From assembly GCA_002704045.1 (NCBI GenBank), contig PAFF01000010.1, positions 1 through 9,501 on the forward strand: a DNA stretch of 9,501 nt. Reading direction: 5' to 3'. Under the pieces are notes generated by a model that was given only the letters and a program-made list of their open reading frames with translations, was not told where the DNA came from and did no database searches. This stretch comes from Fidelibacterota bacterium. GTDB lineage: Bacteria; Fidelibacterota; Marinisomatia; SCGC-AAA003-L08; GCA-002704045. Positions 4,137-9,501 of the stretch are shown one piece after another. How positions within the stretch are numbered: the stretch's first letter is position 1; the number at the start of each line of letters is the position of its first letter. The translations under genes were made by a program, and so were the position numbers.

Positions 4137-6929
4137 TTATTTTGACCAATGAGCAAAATCACCAGGGATAATACCAACATTATAGCTTGCGATTTCATTG
4201 CCATATGAATTAAGTACCTTAACAACGTTATAATCAGAGTAATTTGTTAAAGCGAACCATATTTGATCATTTATTTTTTCTATGTGATAAACTTGATTTT
4301 GATCATATGATCCAATTTGATCATTCGTATTTAAAGTTAGATCATCGTTTACTGGCACTAATCCTCCATTGTAAGACCTATAAACAGTTGAATTATGAGT
4401 TAATATTGCGCCACCACAAGGAGCTCCTGAACCATAATTTTCAGTTGAAATTTCAGAACCTATTTTGGTGATACCGTGAAATGTATTAAACGATTCATCG
4501 TAGAAGGTTCTGGATACATATATTTCATCTTCAAAAAATGTGATTTCTTGTGGCCCTGAATCAACATCAATAACTTCCATTAAAGAGTTAGAATTTATAT
4601 CAATTTTACAAACTGTATTGCCTGTACTAAAGTATGCATCTGAATGAGGAACTGTAACCCATAAATAATCATTATGATAATATAGGTTTTCTGGTAATCC
4701 TTCAATTGGAATTGAGGTTTCAATTACATAATTGTAAAGATTGAAAACTTTAATATCATTTGAATTCCAATTTGTAAAATATACTTTGTCATTTATTATT
4801 TCTAAATCACGTGGACTAGAACCGCCTGTTGATATTTCAATTCCAGGCATACTTAAACCATTTTCAGTAATATCATATATTTTTATCATATGAGTATTGT
4901 TTAATATAACAATAAGTTTATCATTATAAACTTCAAGTGATTGAACAACATCACCAAGTGATTCGGTTTCATAAACATTTCCAAAATCATCAATCATTGA
5001 AATGGATCCATTTGATGCACCATAATTACCTTCGTTTGCAATAAATGTCCACGTAGTGTTCTCATTTTCATCGCAAGTACCATCGCCATCGTCATCGCTT
5101 AGGCAATTACCATCACAATCATAGTATTCTTGCGCATATTCACAGCTTTCATCATTAATAGTTGCTTCTATGTTATAGTTACAGGCATTTTGGTCAATAC
5201 ATCCATATATATCACTACCACCAATAAGCATTTCACAACTAGCTGTAATAGCTTCAGAATCCAGATTTGAAAGATCATCTGAACATAATTGTTCTTCTTC
5301 TGGTAAATCAGTTGATTCACATCCCTCATTACAATAATTTACTATAGCGTTATAAGCAGTTTCACATTCTTCTATAGAAGCTGTACCACTAACTACATTA
5401 AAAATATTATCAATATATGTCATCAAATAGGTAGAACAATTTTCATCTCCACCATCATCATTGTAAGTACATTCTCCATCAATACATATTTGATCAGATT
5501 CACAATCGTAATCTGAATAACATTCATGATCATCATCATTTTCTTCATCACAAGAACCATCGTGATTTTCATCATATGCAAGAGTGTATTGAAAACATTC
5601 TGTATCGCCAAACCATTCATAACCAGCATTCTCACAATCATTTTCATTCATAAATTCATCGCTTTCACATCCACCTTCTTCAACATCAAATATGGATATT
5701 GTACCATCATTTGAATTTAACATTCCACTTAATAAATTTACATCCCAATATCCACCAACTGAACTACAATCTTCCTCTGTAGTGATATCTTCTAAATCAT
5801 CTCCATATTGATCTTCACAATCTGATTCATCAATTTCAATTGCAAAAGTTGTTGAATCAAAACTGAATGAATGAACTTCACAATTAGGATTAATAAATGA
5901 ACCATCATTACCAAATACTATGTGTGGAGAACCTGCGGGATCATCACCAATGAATACCTCAATTAATGGGAGCATTGATCCTCCTAATGAATCACACTGA
6001 GCCTCATTAAATTCTTCTATGTCTTCATAATCATCATGATAACACATTGTGGTAATAGGTTCGCCAGAGCATTCTTCATTTGGATATATAATTATATCGA
6101 TAAATTGGTATGAGCCATCTGGAGATACAATTTGGTCATCACTATCATTATTGTAAATACATTCTCCATTAATGCACGTTTCATCGGATGGGCAGTCTTC
6201 ATCAGAATAACATATTTCATCGTCAATTGGTTCAAGGCAGGTTCCATCATGATCTGAATTATATGTTAGAGTAAATTCAATACATTGTGCTTCATTCCAA
6301 CCATTATTTGTTGATTCACATTCTTCTTGAGAAGTATAATCACTGTCATCACAATATGCCAAACGTGATTGCGATATAATTATTGAGCCGTCTGATAAAT
6401 TATACATTCCATTATAAATATCAGATTCCCAATATCCTCCAATAGAATCACAGGCAGTTTCATTTGTTATGTTAACGAAATCTTCACCATCAAGGTTCTC
6501 ACAAAAAGAAGCGTTGATTTCAATTGAATATGTTGCTAAATCTAATGTGTCTAATGTGTACGATAGAGTATCACAATCAGGACCAATTACTGAACCATCA
6601 CTTCCAAATATAGCATATGGAAGAGATCCATAATCTTCAAATAATTCATCAATTAATGGAACCATTGTTCCACCAACAGAATCACACTGAGTTTGTGAAA
6701 ATTCATCTATTTCGAAATCGCCTGAATAATTGCAAACAGATGTTAAAGCATCTCCATAACATTCACCGTCAGTATAAACGGATAGACCAGAATATTGGAA
6801 TGAACCATTTATCATCCCGTCTTCTAAAGTTTCATCTAGACCATCAAGTGCATTTGCAAGATCGTCTGCATCATCACACCCAACAACTAGAAATAAACTT
6901 ATAATAAAGATATTAAAATAATTTTTCAT
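4137..6929 (-). CDS. Large Cys-rich lipoprotein with two ten-Cys domains and a beta-propeller
   Basis: A 930-residue predicted lipoprotein. The ATG at 6929 is chosen because GAGGA lies five bases upstream and the product begins with a lipoprotein signal 'SLFLVVGC' (lipid C18); an in-frame ATG at 6974 would add 15 residues before it. The sequence after C18 (DDADD) is acidic, like surface-export signals of Bacteroidota lipoproteins. Domains: ten-Cys copy 1 (42-231); a four-Cys linker (240-257); ten-Cys copy 2 (272-460); a second four-Cys linker (470-487); an acidic helical Cys region (498-570); a 'GCIDQNACNYN' module with 'DCDGNC' and 'DDDGDGTCD' (576-620); then a probable YncE/DUF5074-like beta-propeller (about 626-930), recognised by 'NEGNYGASNGSIS', 'LGDVVQSLEV', 'SPRDLEI' and repeated 'NDK-Y/I/W' strands. 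Likely an extracellular binding or adhesion protein; ligand unknown. No enzyme motif is seen. Confidence 0.85.
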   Translation of the reverse strand: MKNYFNIFIISLFLVVGCDDADDLANALDGLDETLEDGMINGSFQYSGLSVYTDGECYGDALTSVCNYSGDFEIDEFSQTQCDSVGGTMVPLIDELFEDYGSLPYAIFGSDGSVIGPDCDTLSYTLDTLDLATYSIEINASFCENLDGEDFVNITNETACDSIGGYWESDIYNGMYNLSDGSIIISQSRLAYCDDSDYTSQEECESTNNGWNEAQCIEFTLTYNSDHDGTCLEPIDDEICYSDEDCPSDETCINGECIYNNDSDDQIVSPDGSYQFIDIIIYPNEECSGEPITTMCYHDDYEDIEEFNEAQCDSLGGSMLPLIEVFIGDDPAGSPHIVFGNDGSFINPNCEVHSFSFDSTTFAIEIDESDCEDQYGDDLEDITTEEDCSSVGGYWDVNLLSGMLNSNDGTISIFDVEEGGCESDEFMNENDCENAGYEWFGDTECFQYTLAYDENHDGSCDEENDDDHECYSDYDCESDQICIDGECTYNDDGGDENCSTYLMTYIDNIFNVVSGTASIEECETAYNAIVNYCNEGCESTDLPEEEQLCSDDLSNLDSEAITASCEMLIGGSDIYGCIDQNACNYNIEATINDESCEYAQEYYDCDGNCLSDDDGDGTCDENENTTWTFIANEGNYGASNGSISMIDDFGNVYETESLGDVVQSLEVYNDKLIVILNNTHMIKIYDITENGLSMPGIEISTGGSSPRDLEIINDKVYFTNWNSNDIKVFNLYNYVIETSIPIEGLPENLYYHNDYLWVTVPHSDAYFSTGNTVCKIDINSNSLMEVIDVDSGPQEITFFEDEIYVSRTFYDESFNTFHGITKIGSEISTENYGSGAPCGGAILTHNSTVYRSYNGGLVPVNDDLTLNTNDQIGSYDQNQVYHIEKINDQIWFALTNYSDYNVVKVLNSYGNEIASYNVGIIPGDFAHWSK
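4140..5054 (-). other. Beta-propeller domain region of the 930-residue lipoprotein
   Basis: Codons for residues about 626-930. The segment is built of short beta-rich repeats of about 45 residues carrying 'NDK-', 'NDQI' and 'EDEI' turns before strand residues. Its opening 'ANEGNYG-SNGSIS' resembles the start of DUF5074/YncE-like seven-bladed propellers in FCB bacteria. In contrast to the rest of the protein it has only two cysteines (C774, C838). The protein stops directly after the last blade, with no C-terminal sorting tail. Confidence 0.6.
5073..5204 (-). other. 'GC-D--ACNYN' calcium/Cys module
   Basis: Codons for residues 576-619 of the 930-residue protein. The pattern 'GCIDQNACNYN-EAT---SCEY' followed by 'YDCDGNCL' and 'DDDGDGTCD' matches a module found, often in many copies, in secreted proteins of marine FCB bacteria. 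The Asp-rich end looks like a thrombospondin-type calcium loop. It supports an extracellular location and the lineage call. Confidence 0.7.
5469..5522 (-). repeat. Four-Cys linker, copy 2
   Basis: Codons for residues 470-487 with cysteines C470, C476, C482 and C487 in 'CYSD-DC-SD--CI-GEC'. The spacing (6, 6, 5) is identical to copy 1 at 6159-6212, and much of the DNA is also conserved, consistent with duplication together with the preceding domain. Confidence 0.75.
5550..6116 (-). repeat. Ten-Cys domain, copy 2
   Basis: Codons for residues 272-460 of the 930-residue lipoprotein. Cysteines are C287, C296, C312, C350, C371, C388, C421, C432, C445 and C460, with intervals 9, 16, 38, 21, 17, 33, 11, 13, 15. 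It begins 'GSYQF' and ends 'HDGSC'. Internal 'QCDSLGGSM' and 'DCSSVGGYW' repeat the C-S-GG micro-motif. Confidence 0.8.
6159..6212 (-). repeat. Four-Cys linker, copy 1
   Basis: Codons for residues 240-257 with C240, C246, C252 and C257. The spacing 6, 6, 5 recalls small disulfide knots of the 'C-----C-----C--GEC' type. It directly follows ten-Cys copy 1, so domain plus linker forms one duplicated unit of about 230 residues. Confidence 0.75.
6237..6806 (-). repeat. Ten-Cys domain, copy 1
   Basis: Codons for residues 42-231. Cysteines are C57, C66, C82, C119, C143, C160, C193, C204, C216 and C231, with intervals 9, 16, 37, 24, 17, 33, 11, 12, 15. It begins 'GSFQY' and ends 'HDGTC'. 'IFGSDGS-I-PDC' and the C-terminal 'QCIEFTLTY' align with 'VFGNDGS-I-PNC' and 'ECFQYTLAY' of copy 2. 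Confidence 0.8.
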
Positions 6930-6934
6930 TTTTT

Positions 6935-6939
6935 TCCTC
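6935..6939 (-). promoter_or_regulatory. Ribosome binding site choosing the lipoprotein start
   Basis: GAGGA on the minus strand, five bases (all A) upstream of ATG 6929-6927. It favours this start over the in-frame ATG at 6974, which has no comparable site in the sequence seen. Confidence 0.75.
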
Positions 6940-7110
6940 AATCGGCTTGTTGATAAAAGATATAAAATATTCAACCGCGAAATATCTCATATGGTTAGTA
7001 TCTGACTTATCTAAAATTAGAATTACAGTTGCGCGACAGTTTTGGATTTGCACCAAATTCCTAACAAATTAAGGTTTAATTTTAGCAATATATTTATTAC
7101 TATTCAAATT

Positions 7111-7134
7111 TAATTTTACTTAATTGTAAAATTA
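7111..7134. promoter_or_regulatory. Perfect 9-bp inverted repeat, possible operator
   Basis: Arms TAATTTTAC (7111-7119) and GTAAAATTA (7126-7134) are separated by TTAATT. There is no T-tract after it, so it does not look like a terminator. It sits about 87 bases before the hydrolase start, where an operator could act. Function is inferred only from symmetry. Confidence 0.35.
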
Positions 7135-7161
7135 TGTAAATGTTAAATAATATGATTTCAA

Positions 7162-7198
7162 ATTGTAATATTATACAGTGTAGTATTTTTAATACAAT
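7162..7198. promoter_or_regulatory. Imperfect inverted repeat in the hydrolase leader
   Basis: Outer arms ATTGTA (7162-7167) and TACAAT (7193-7198) and inner arms ATAC (7173-7176) and GTAT (7183-7186) are nested and separated by AT-rich bases. Within the right half, GTATT-TTT-AATAC (7183-7195) is itself a perfect small palindrome. It lies just upstream of the ribosome binding site at 7208 and could be an operator or a leader hairpin. Chance is possible at this base composition. Confidence 0.25.
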
Positions 7199-7207
7199 AA
7201 CTAATTC

Positions 7208-7212
7208 AGGAG
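7208..7212 (+). promoter_or_regulatory. Ribosome binding site choosing the hydrolase start
   Basis: AGGAG eight bases before ATG 7221-7223. It selects this start, which opens a clean signal peptide, over an in-frame ATG at 7140 that would add 27 residues lacking signal character. Confidence 0.8.
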
Positions 7213-7220
7213 TACTTTTA

Positions 7221-8372
7221 ATGAAAAAATATATGTCTATTTTGCTTTTAATATTTACTAATTTTATTTTTGCTGACTGCTCAGATCTTGATTATGATTT
7301 GTGTATATATTATGCTTCTTTTGGATGTGAATGGAATGAAGATACAAACGCCTGTCAAGATTCTGGCGGTGGTGGAGGTGGTGGTGATTCAGATGGACCA
7401 TATACTTATTCAACTATAACTGAAGCTCAAGGATTAAGAAATGGACCTGATTATTTAGATGGGGTTCTATACTATCCATTGGATGCTAATCCACCATATG
7501 CAAGTATTGTTGTTACTCCTGGTTTTGGAGGTGATGGCTCATCAATGTCTCAATGGGGATCCTACTTCGCATCAAATGGATATATTGCTTTGGTAATTGG
7601 TCCCAATGATCCAATAAATGATTCTCACGGTCAAAGAGGCGAAGGTTTAATTGATGGAATAGAAACTATTAGGCAAGAAAACTATAGACAAGGATCACCT
7701 GTGAATGGTTTAGTAGATGAAGATAATTTTATTGTTTCTGGATATTCTATGGGTGGAGGAGCATCACATAATGCTGCTTTGCTGGATGGATCTATAAAAG
7801 CGTTGATATCTCTAAATCCAACAGTTATTTTTGAAGATTGCAATTATTGCCCAGAAGGTAATTATGAAGGAGAAATATTTTGTATATGCCTGGTTCCTGA
7901 ACTTATAGAACATTATGTACCATCCTTAATATTTGCAGGTCAAGTTGAAGTAAATGAATTAGAATCTTACGCCGGAATGTTAGGGCAGGATGTGTATACA
8001 AATCTTCCCGAAAGTACTGAGAAAATAATTTTTGAGGTGGCTGGTGAAGGACACGGAGCTGCTGCATATCCTTATGGAGAAGTATCTGATTACATTCTAT
8101 CTTGGCTTGATTACAAGGTTAATGGTAGTGAAGAAGCTTGTAATGCACTGCTTGAAACACCGTCTATAACATCGCTTTATAATAATAATTTGACTTGCTC
8201 TACAGTTGCTAATGGTGATGTTAACGGCGATTCTATTGTAAATGTACAGGATATTATTTTAACAGTTAATTTGATCTTAAATTTAAATTTTGACCCATTA
8301 GCTGATTTAAATAGTGATGGAACAATTGATATCCTTGATATAATACAAATTGTTAATATCATCATCCGATAA
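7221..8372 (+). CDS. Secreted cutinase/PETase-like alpha/beta hydrolase with dockerin-like tail
   Basis: A 383-residue secreted protein. A signal peptide (1-18, ending 'FIFA') is followed by a four-Cys motif (C20, C27, C35, C44), a seven-Gly linker, and an alpha/beta hydrolase domain of about 250 residues. Its order matches the polyesterase-lipase-cutinase/dienelactone hydrolase group: oxyanion-hole 'TPGFGG' (G101-F102), 'SS---WGSYFASNGY', nucleophile S176 in 'GYSMGGG', 'SLIFAG', and histidine H278 in 'GEGHG'. The expected catalytic Asp position holds E243. C307/C326 correspond to the conserved C-terminal disulfide of that family. Residues 333-383 are two EF-hand-like dockerin repeats (D333-N335-D337-D344; D362-N364-D366-D373). 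Likely an exported esterase acting on ester-linked polymers or lipids; the substrate is not known and polyester activity is not claimed. In FCB bacteria such tails may serve surface attachment rather than cellulosome assembly. Confidence 0.85.
   Translation: MKKYMSILLLIFTNFIFADCSDLDYDLCIYYASFGCEWNEDTNACQDSGGGGGGGDSDGPYTYSTITEAQGLRNGPDYLDGVLYYPLDANPPYASIVVTPGFGGDGSSMSQWGSYFASNGYIALVIGPNDPINDSHGQRGEGLIDGIETIRQENYRQGSPVNGLVDEDNFIVSGYSMGGGASHNAALLDGSIKALISLNPTVIFEDCNYCPEGNYEGEIFCICLVPELIEHYVPSLIFAGQVEVNELESYAGMLGQDVYTNLPESTEKIIFEVAGEGHGAAAYPYGEVSDYILSWLDYKVNGSEEACNALLETPSITSLYNNNLTCSTVANGDVNGDSIVNVQDIILTVNLILNLNFDPLADLNSDGTIDILDIIQIVNIIIR
8217..8369 (+). other. Dockerin-like C-terminal domain
   Basis: Codons for residues 333-383: two calcium loops of the D-x-N-x-D form, each followed by a hydrophobic 'DII--VN-I' helix, ending at the stop codon. 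Such tails are frequent on exported Marinimicrobia proteins. No cohesin gene is visible in this window. Confidence 0.8.
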
Positions 8373-8390
8373 ATACTATTATTTTTGTAA

Positions 8391-8825
8391 ATGGAGTATT
8401 ATCAAGAAGTAAGTATAAAAAATGTAACTTTTGATAAGGTTGTATCCTCATTCAACAATATAAAAATTGTAAAATTTTTAACTCAGCTCCAGCCCATTCA
8501 AATCATTGAATGGGATGGAATTGAAGATGGTAAAGTAGCTCATTTTAAGTTATGGTTTTTTGGTTGGAAAAACTTTATAGTCATTCATTCTGATTATTCT
8601 TTAGATGAAAATGAACTTTCATTCGTTGACAATGGTCAAGTACTACCGCTTGAGTTAAAATCTTGGAGGCACAAGCACAGTGTTATAAATAAAAATGGTT
8701 ACGTTAAAATAATTGACCATCTGCAGTTCAATCATAATTCTTCTATTATAGGTTATTTACTTTATCCCTTATTAGTATCTCCAATTTTTTTAAGAAAACT
8801 TCTTTACAGATTATATTTCAGATAA
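8391..8825 (+). CDS. SRPBCC (START/Bet v 1-like) fold protein
   Basis: A 144-residue cytoplasmic protein without signal peptide. The pattern 'WDGIEDGKVAHFKLWFFGWKNF' (by eye about 42-62), 'FVDNGQVLPLELKSWRHKH' and 'KIIDHLQFN', with an aromatic/basic C-terminus ('LRKLLYRLYF'), matches small SRPBCC ligand-binding proteins, sometimes mis-named cell division inhibitors. The fold encloses a hydrophobic pocket; the ligand here is unknown. It starts 18 bases after the hydrolase stop with no terminator between and only a weak ribosome binding site, and ends three bases before the lipocalin start. The latter spacing suggests a two-gene unit. Family assignment is from pattern recognition, without an alignment. 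Confidence 0.65.
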   Translation: MEYYQEVSIKNVTFDKVVSSFNNIKIVKFLTQLQPIQIIEWDGIEDGKVAHFKLWFFGWKNFIVIHSDYSLDENELSFVDNGQVLPLELKSWRHKHSVINKNGYVKIIDHLQFNHNSSIIGYLLYPLLVSPIFLRKLLYRLYFR

Positions 8826-8828
8826 TTT

Positions 8829-9326
8829 ATGATAAGATTATGTATAACATTTTGTTTGTTTAGTTTAATGTACGGGAATTTACATACTAAAGATTTCAAT
8901 ATAAAAAAATTTATGGGTAAATGGTACGTTATATCACACATACCAAATTTTATTGAAAAAGGGGGTATTAACTCTTATGATGAGTATACGCTCAATGAAG
9001 ATAGTACCATTAATGTTTTTTACCAAACTATAAAGGATGGAAAATCAAAAACAATTAAACAGTTGGCATCAGTTGATGATTATATAAATCCAACTAAATG
9101 GACGATAAAATTCGTAAAACCTTGGATTCCTTTTATCAAAGCACCATATGAAATAGCATACATTGATTACAGGCACCAAAATGTTGCAGTGATCTCCAAT
9201 AATTACGCTTGGGTAATGTCAAGGTCAAAAACTATAAACCAAGAATATTATAATAAGATTTTAAATATTCTAGAAACTAGTTATGGTTTTAATAAAAATG
9301 AATTTGTCAAGATTATTCAACATTAA
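8829..9326 (+). CDS. Bacterial lipocalin (Blc-like), exported
   Basis: A 165-residue lipocalin. A hydrophobic signal segment (about 2-16) precedes the lipocalin signature 'FMGKWYVISHIPNFIEKG' (28-45) with the G30-x-W32 motif. Further family landmarks are 'YDEYTLNEDSTINV', 'IAYID--HQNVAVISNN', 'AWVMSRSKTI' and a closing 'YNKILNILETSYGF' helix, all in the order seen in Blc. These beta-barrels bind fatty acids or lysophospholipids and act in envelope maintenance. Unlike E. coli Blc it has no clear lipobox (cysteines at 5 and 9 lie within the hydrophobic segment), so it may be periplasmic rather than lipid-anchored. The ATG at 8829 is three bases after the SRPBCC stop; no strong Shine-Dalgarno is present, consistent with translational coupling. 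Confidence 0.85.
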   Translation: MIRLCITFCLFSLMYGNLHTKDFNIKKFMGKWYVISHIPNFIEKGGINSYDEYTLNEDSTINVFYQTIKDGKSKTIKQLASVDDYINPTKWTIKFVKPWIPFIKAPYEIAYIDYRHQNVAVISNNYAWVMSRSKTINQEYYNKILNILETSYGFNKNEFVKIIQH

Positions 9327-9329
9327 TAT

Positions 9330-9428
9330 TTAATCATCTAAAAAATATTGTTTTTCTATCATTTCAAGTTCTTCATCACTTGGTTCATTTCTGTAATCAT
9401 CTGGATTAATATTTAATATGTTTAACAT
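9330..9428 (-). CDS. Candidate 32-residue acidic small protein
   Basis: An ORF of 32 codons on the minus strand: it starts MLNILNINPDDY, has 'EPSDEELEM' in the middle and ends 'FLDD'. Eleven of 32 residues are Asp or Glu. The ATG at 9428 is preceded by AAAGGAGAAGAAA, placing GGAG (9438-9435) six bases upstream, the best ribosome binding site in the window. A TATAAT at 9453-9448 could be a -10 box. It converges on the lipocalin gene with only three bases between stops. No family is recognised and it has no membrane segment. Its size means coding status is uncertain; it may also be an N-terminal fragment of an older gene. Confidence 0.5.
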   Translation of the reverse strand: MLNILNINPDDYRNEPSDEELEMIEKQYFLDD

Positions 9429-9501
9429 TTTCTTCTCCTTTGCTTTAATTATATTTTTAATTGTTAATTATTTTAACTATTAAATATTATTGTAATTAAA
9501 A
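9429..9501. other. AT-rich region upstream of the small ORF
   Basis: Contains the Shine-Dalgarno and possible -10 (9448-9453, minus strand) of the small ORF. The remainder to the window edge is almost pure A/T with no readable gene. Confidence 0.4.

Larger units (their letters stand above)
6930..7220. other. Divergent intergenic region between lipoprotein and hydrolase genes
   Basis: This 291-base stretch separates the minus-strand lipoprotein from the plus-strand hydrolase and must contain both promoters. It holds two ribosome binding sites at its ends, a perfect 9-bp inverted repeat at 7111-7134, a longer imperfect one at 7162-7198, and a less AT-rich patch around 7027-7060 with a weak TTTGG/CCAAA hairpin (7041-7057). 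No small gene or RNA is convincing. Confidence 0.6.

Noticed and set aside
5469..6212. Spaced near-repeats (5469-5522 and 6159-6212) considered as CRISPR-like or mobile repeats
   Set aside because: There are only two copies, about 690 bases apart, diverged and in frame. They encode the same four-Cys linker and reflect protein domain duplication.
4244..6904. Several 60-95-codon ORFs opposite or overlapping the 930-residue gene (e.g. 4244-4471, 5423-5647, 5526-5714, 6617-6904)
   Set aside because: They are shadows of the acidic, Cys-rich reading frame. Their products are low-complexity His/Leu/Met/Ile-rich strings with no domain features.
6930..6974. Longer N-terminus for the 930-residue lipoprotein starting at 6974
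   Set aside because: It adds 15 polar residues before the signal peptide, and the GAGGA site sits ideally before the ATG at 6929.
7140..7220. Longer N-terminus for the hydrolase starting at 7140
   Set aside because: The extra 27 residues have no signal character and read through the inverted repeat and the AGGAG ribosome binding site that serve the ATG at 7221.
8177..8365. 62-codon minus-strand ORF under the dockerin region
   Set aside because: The plus strand encodes two clear dockerin calcium loops here, and the antisense product has no recognisable features.
9325..9349. AATATTT/AAATATT hairpin followed by GTTTTT as a lipocalin terminator
   Set aside because: The stem is only seven A-T pairs with an 11-base loop, too weak to call as a terminator in AT-rich DNA.

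Overview
This is a very AT-rich window that reads as a free-living marine bacterium of the FCB group, most likely Candidatus Marinimicrobia (SAR406) or a close relative. The inference rests on three things seen here: a secreted hydrolase ending in a two-repeat dockerin-like tail, the 'GC-D--ACNYN-AT---SC' calcium/cysteine module common in marine FCB secretomes, and several Cys-rich lipoproteins with the micro-motif 'C-S-GG-W'. No rRNA, tRNA, CRISPR array or mobile element is visible.

Layout. Bases 1-135 hold an AT-rich upstream region and, at the very edge, the probable first two codons of a divergent gene. Bases 136-3303 (+) are a tight three-gene unit: an OmpR/PhoB-type response regulator, a PhoR-type membrane histidine kinase (GTG start overlapping the regulator's stop by 1 base), and a small lipoprotein with a degenerate FGE-sulfatase (SUMF1) fold whose ATG overlaps the kinase end by 8 bases. 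A bidirectional terminator (3371-3404) closes the unit. Bases 3438-6929 (-) carry two paralogous Cys-rich lipoproteins. The 930-residue one has two tandem copies of an unrecognised ten-cysteine domain plus a beta-propeller, and the 204-residue one has a single copy of the same domain. A 20-bp perfect-stem terminator lies between them. Bases 6930-7220 are a divergent intergenic region with two inverted repeats. Bases 7221-8372 (+) encode a secreted alpha/beta hydrolase of the cutinase/PETase/dienelactone-hydrolase type. It is followed by an SRPBCC-fold protein (8391-8825) and a lipocalin (8829-9326). A 32-codon ORF with a near-ideal ribosome binding site faces the lipocalin on the minus strand (9330-9428).

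How they may work together (inference). The two-component system plus coupled lipoprotein looks like one envelope-sensing unit. The Cys-rich lipoproteins and the dockerin-tailed hydrolase are envelope or surface proteins. The SRPBCC/lipocalin pair is probably a separate lipid-handling or stress unit. The strongest candidate for something undescribed is the ten-cysteine domain, present three times in two adjacent genes with almost invariant cysteine spacing.
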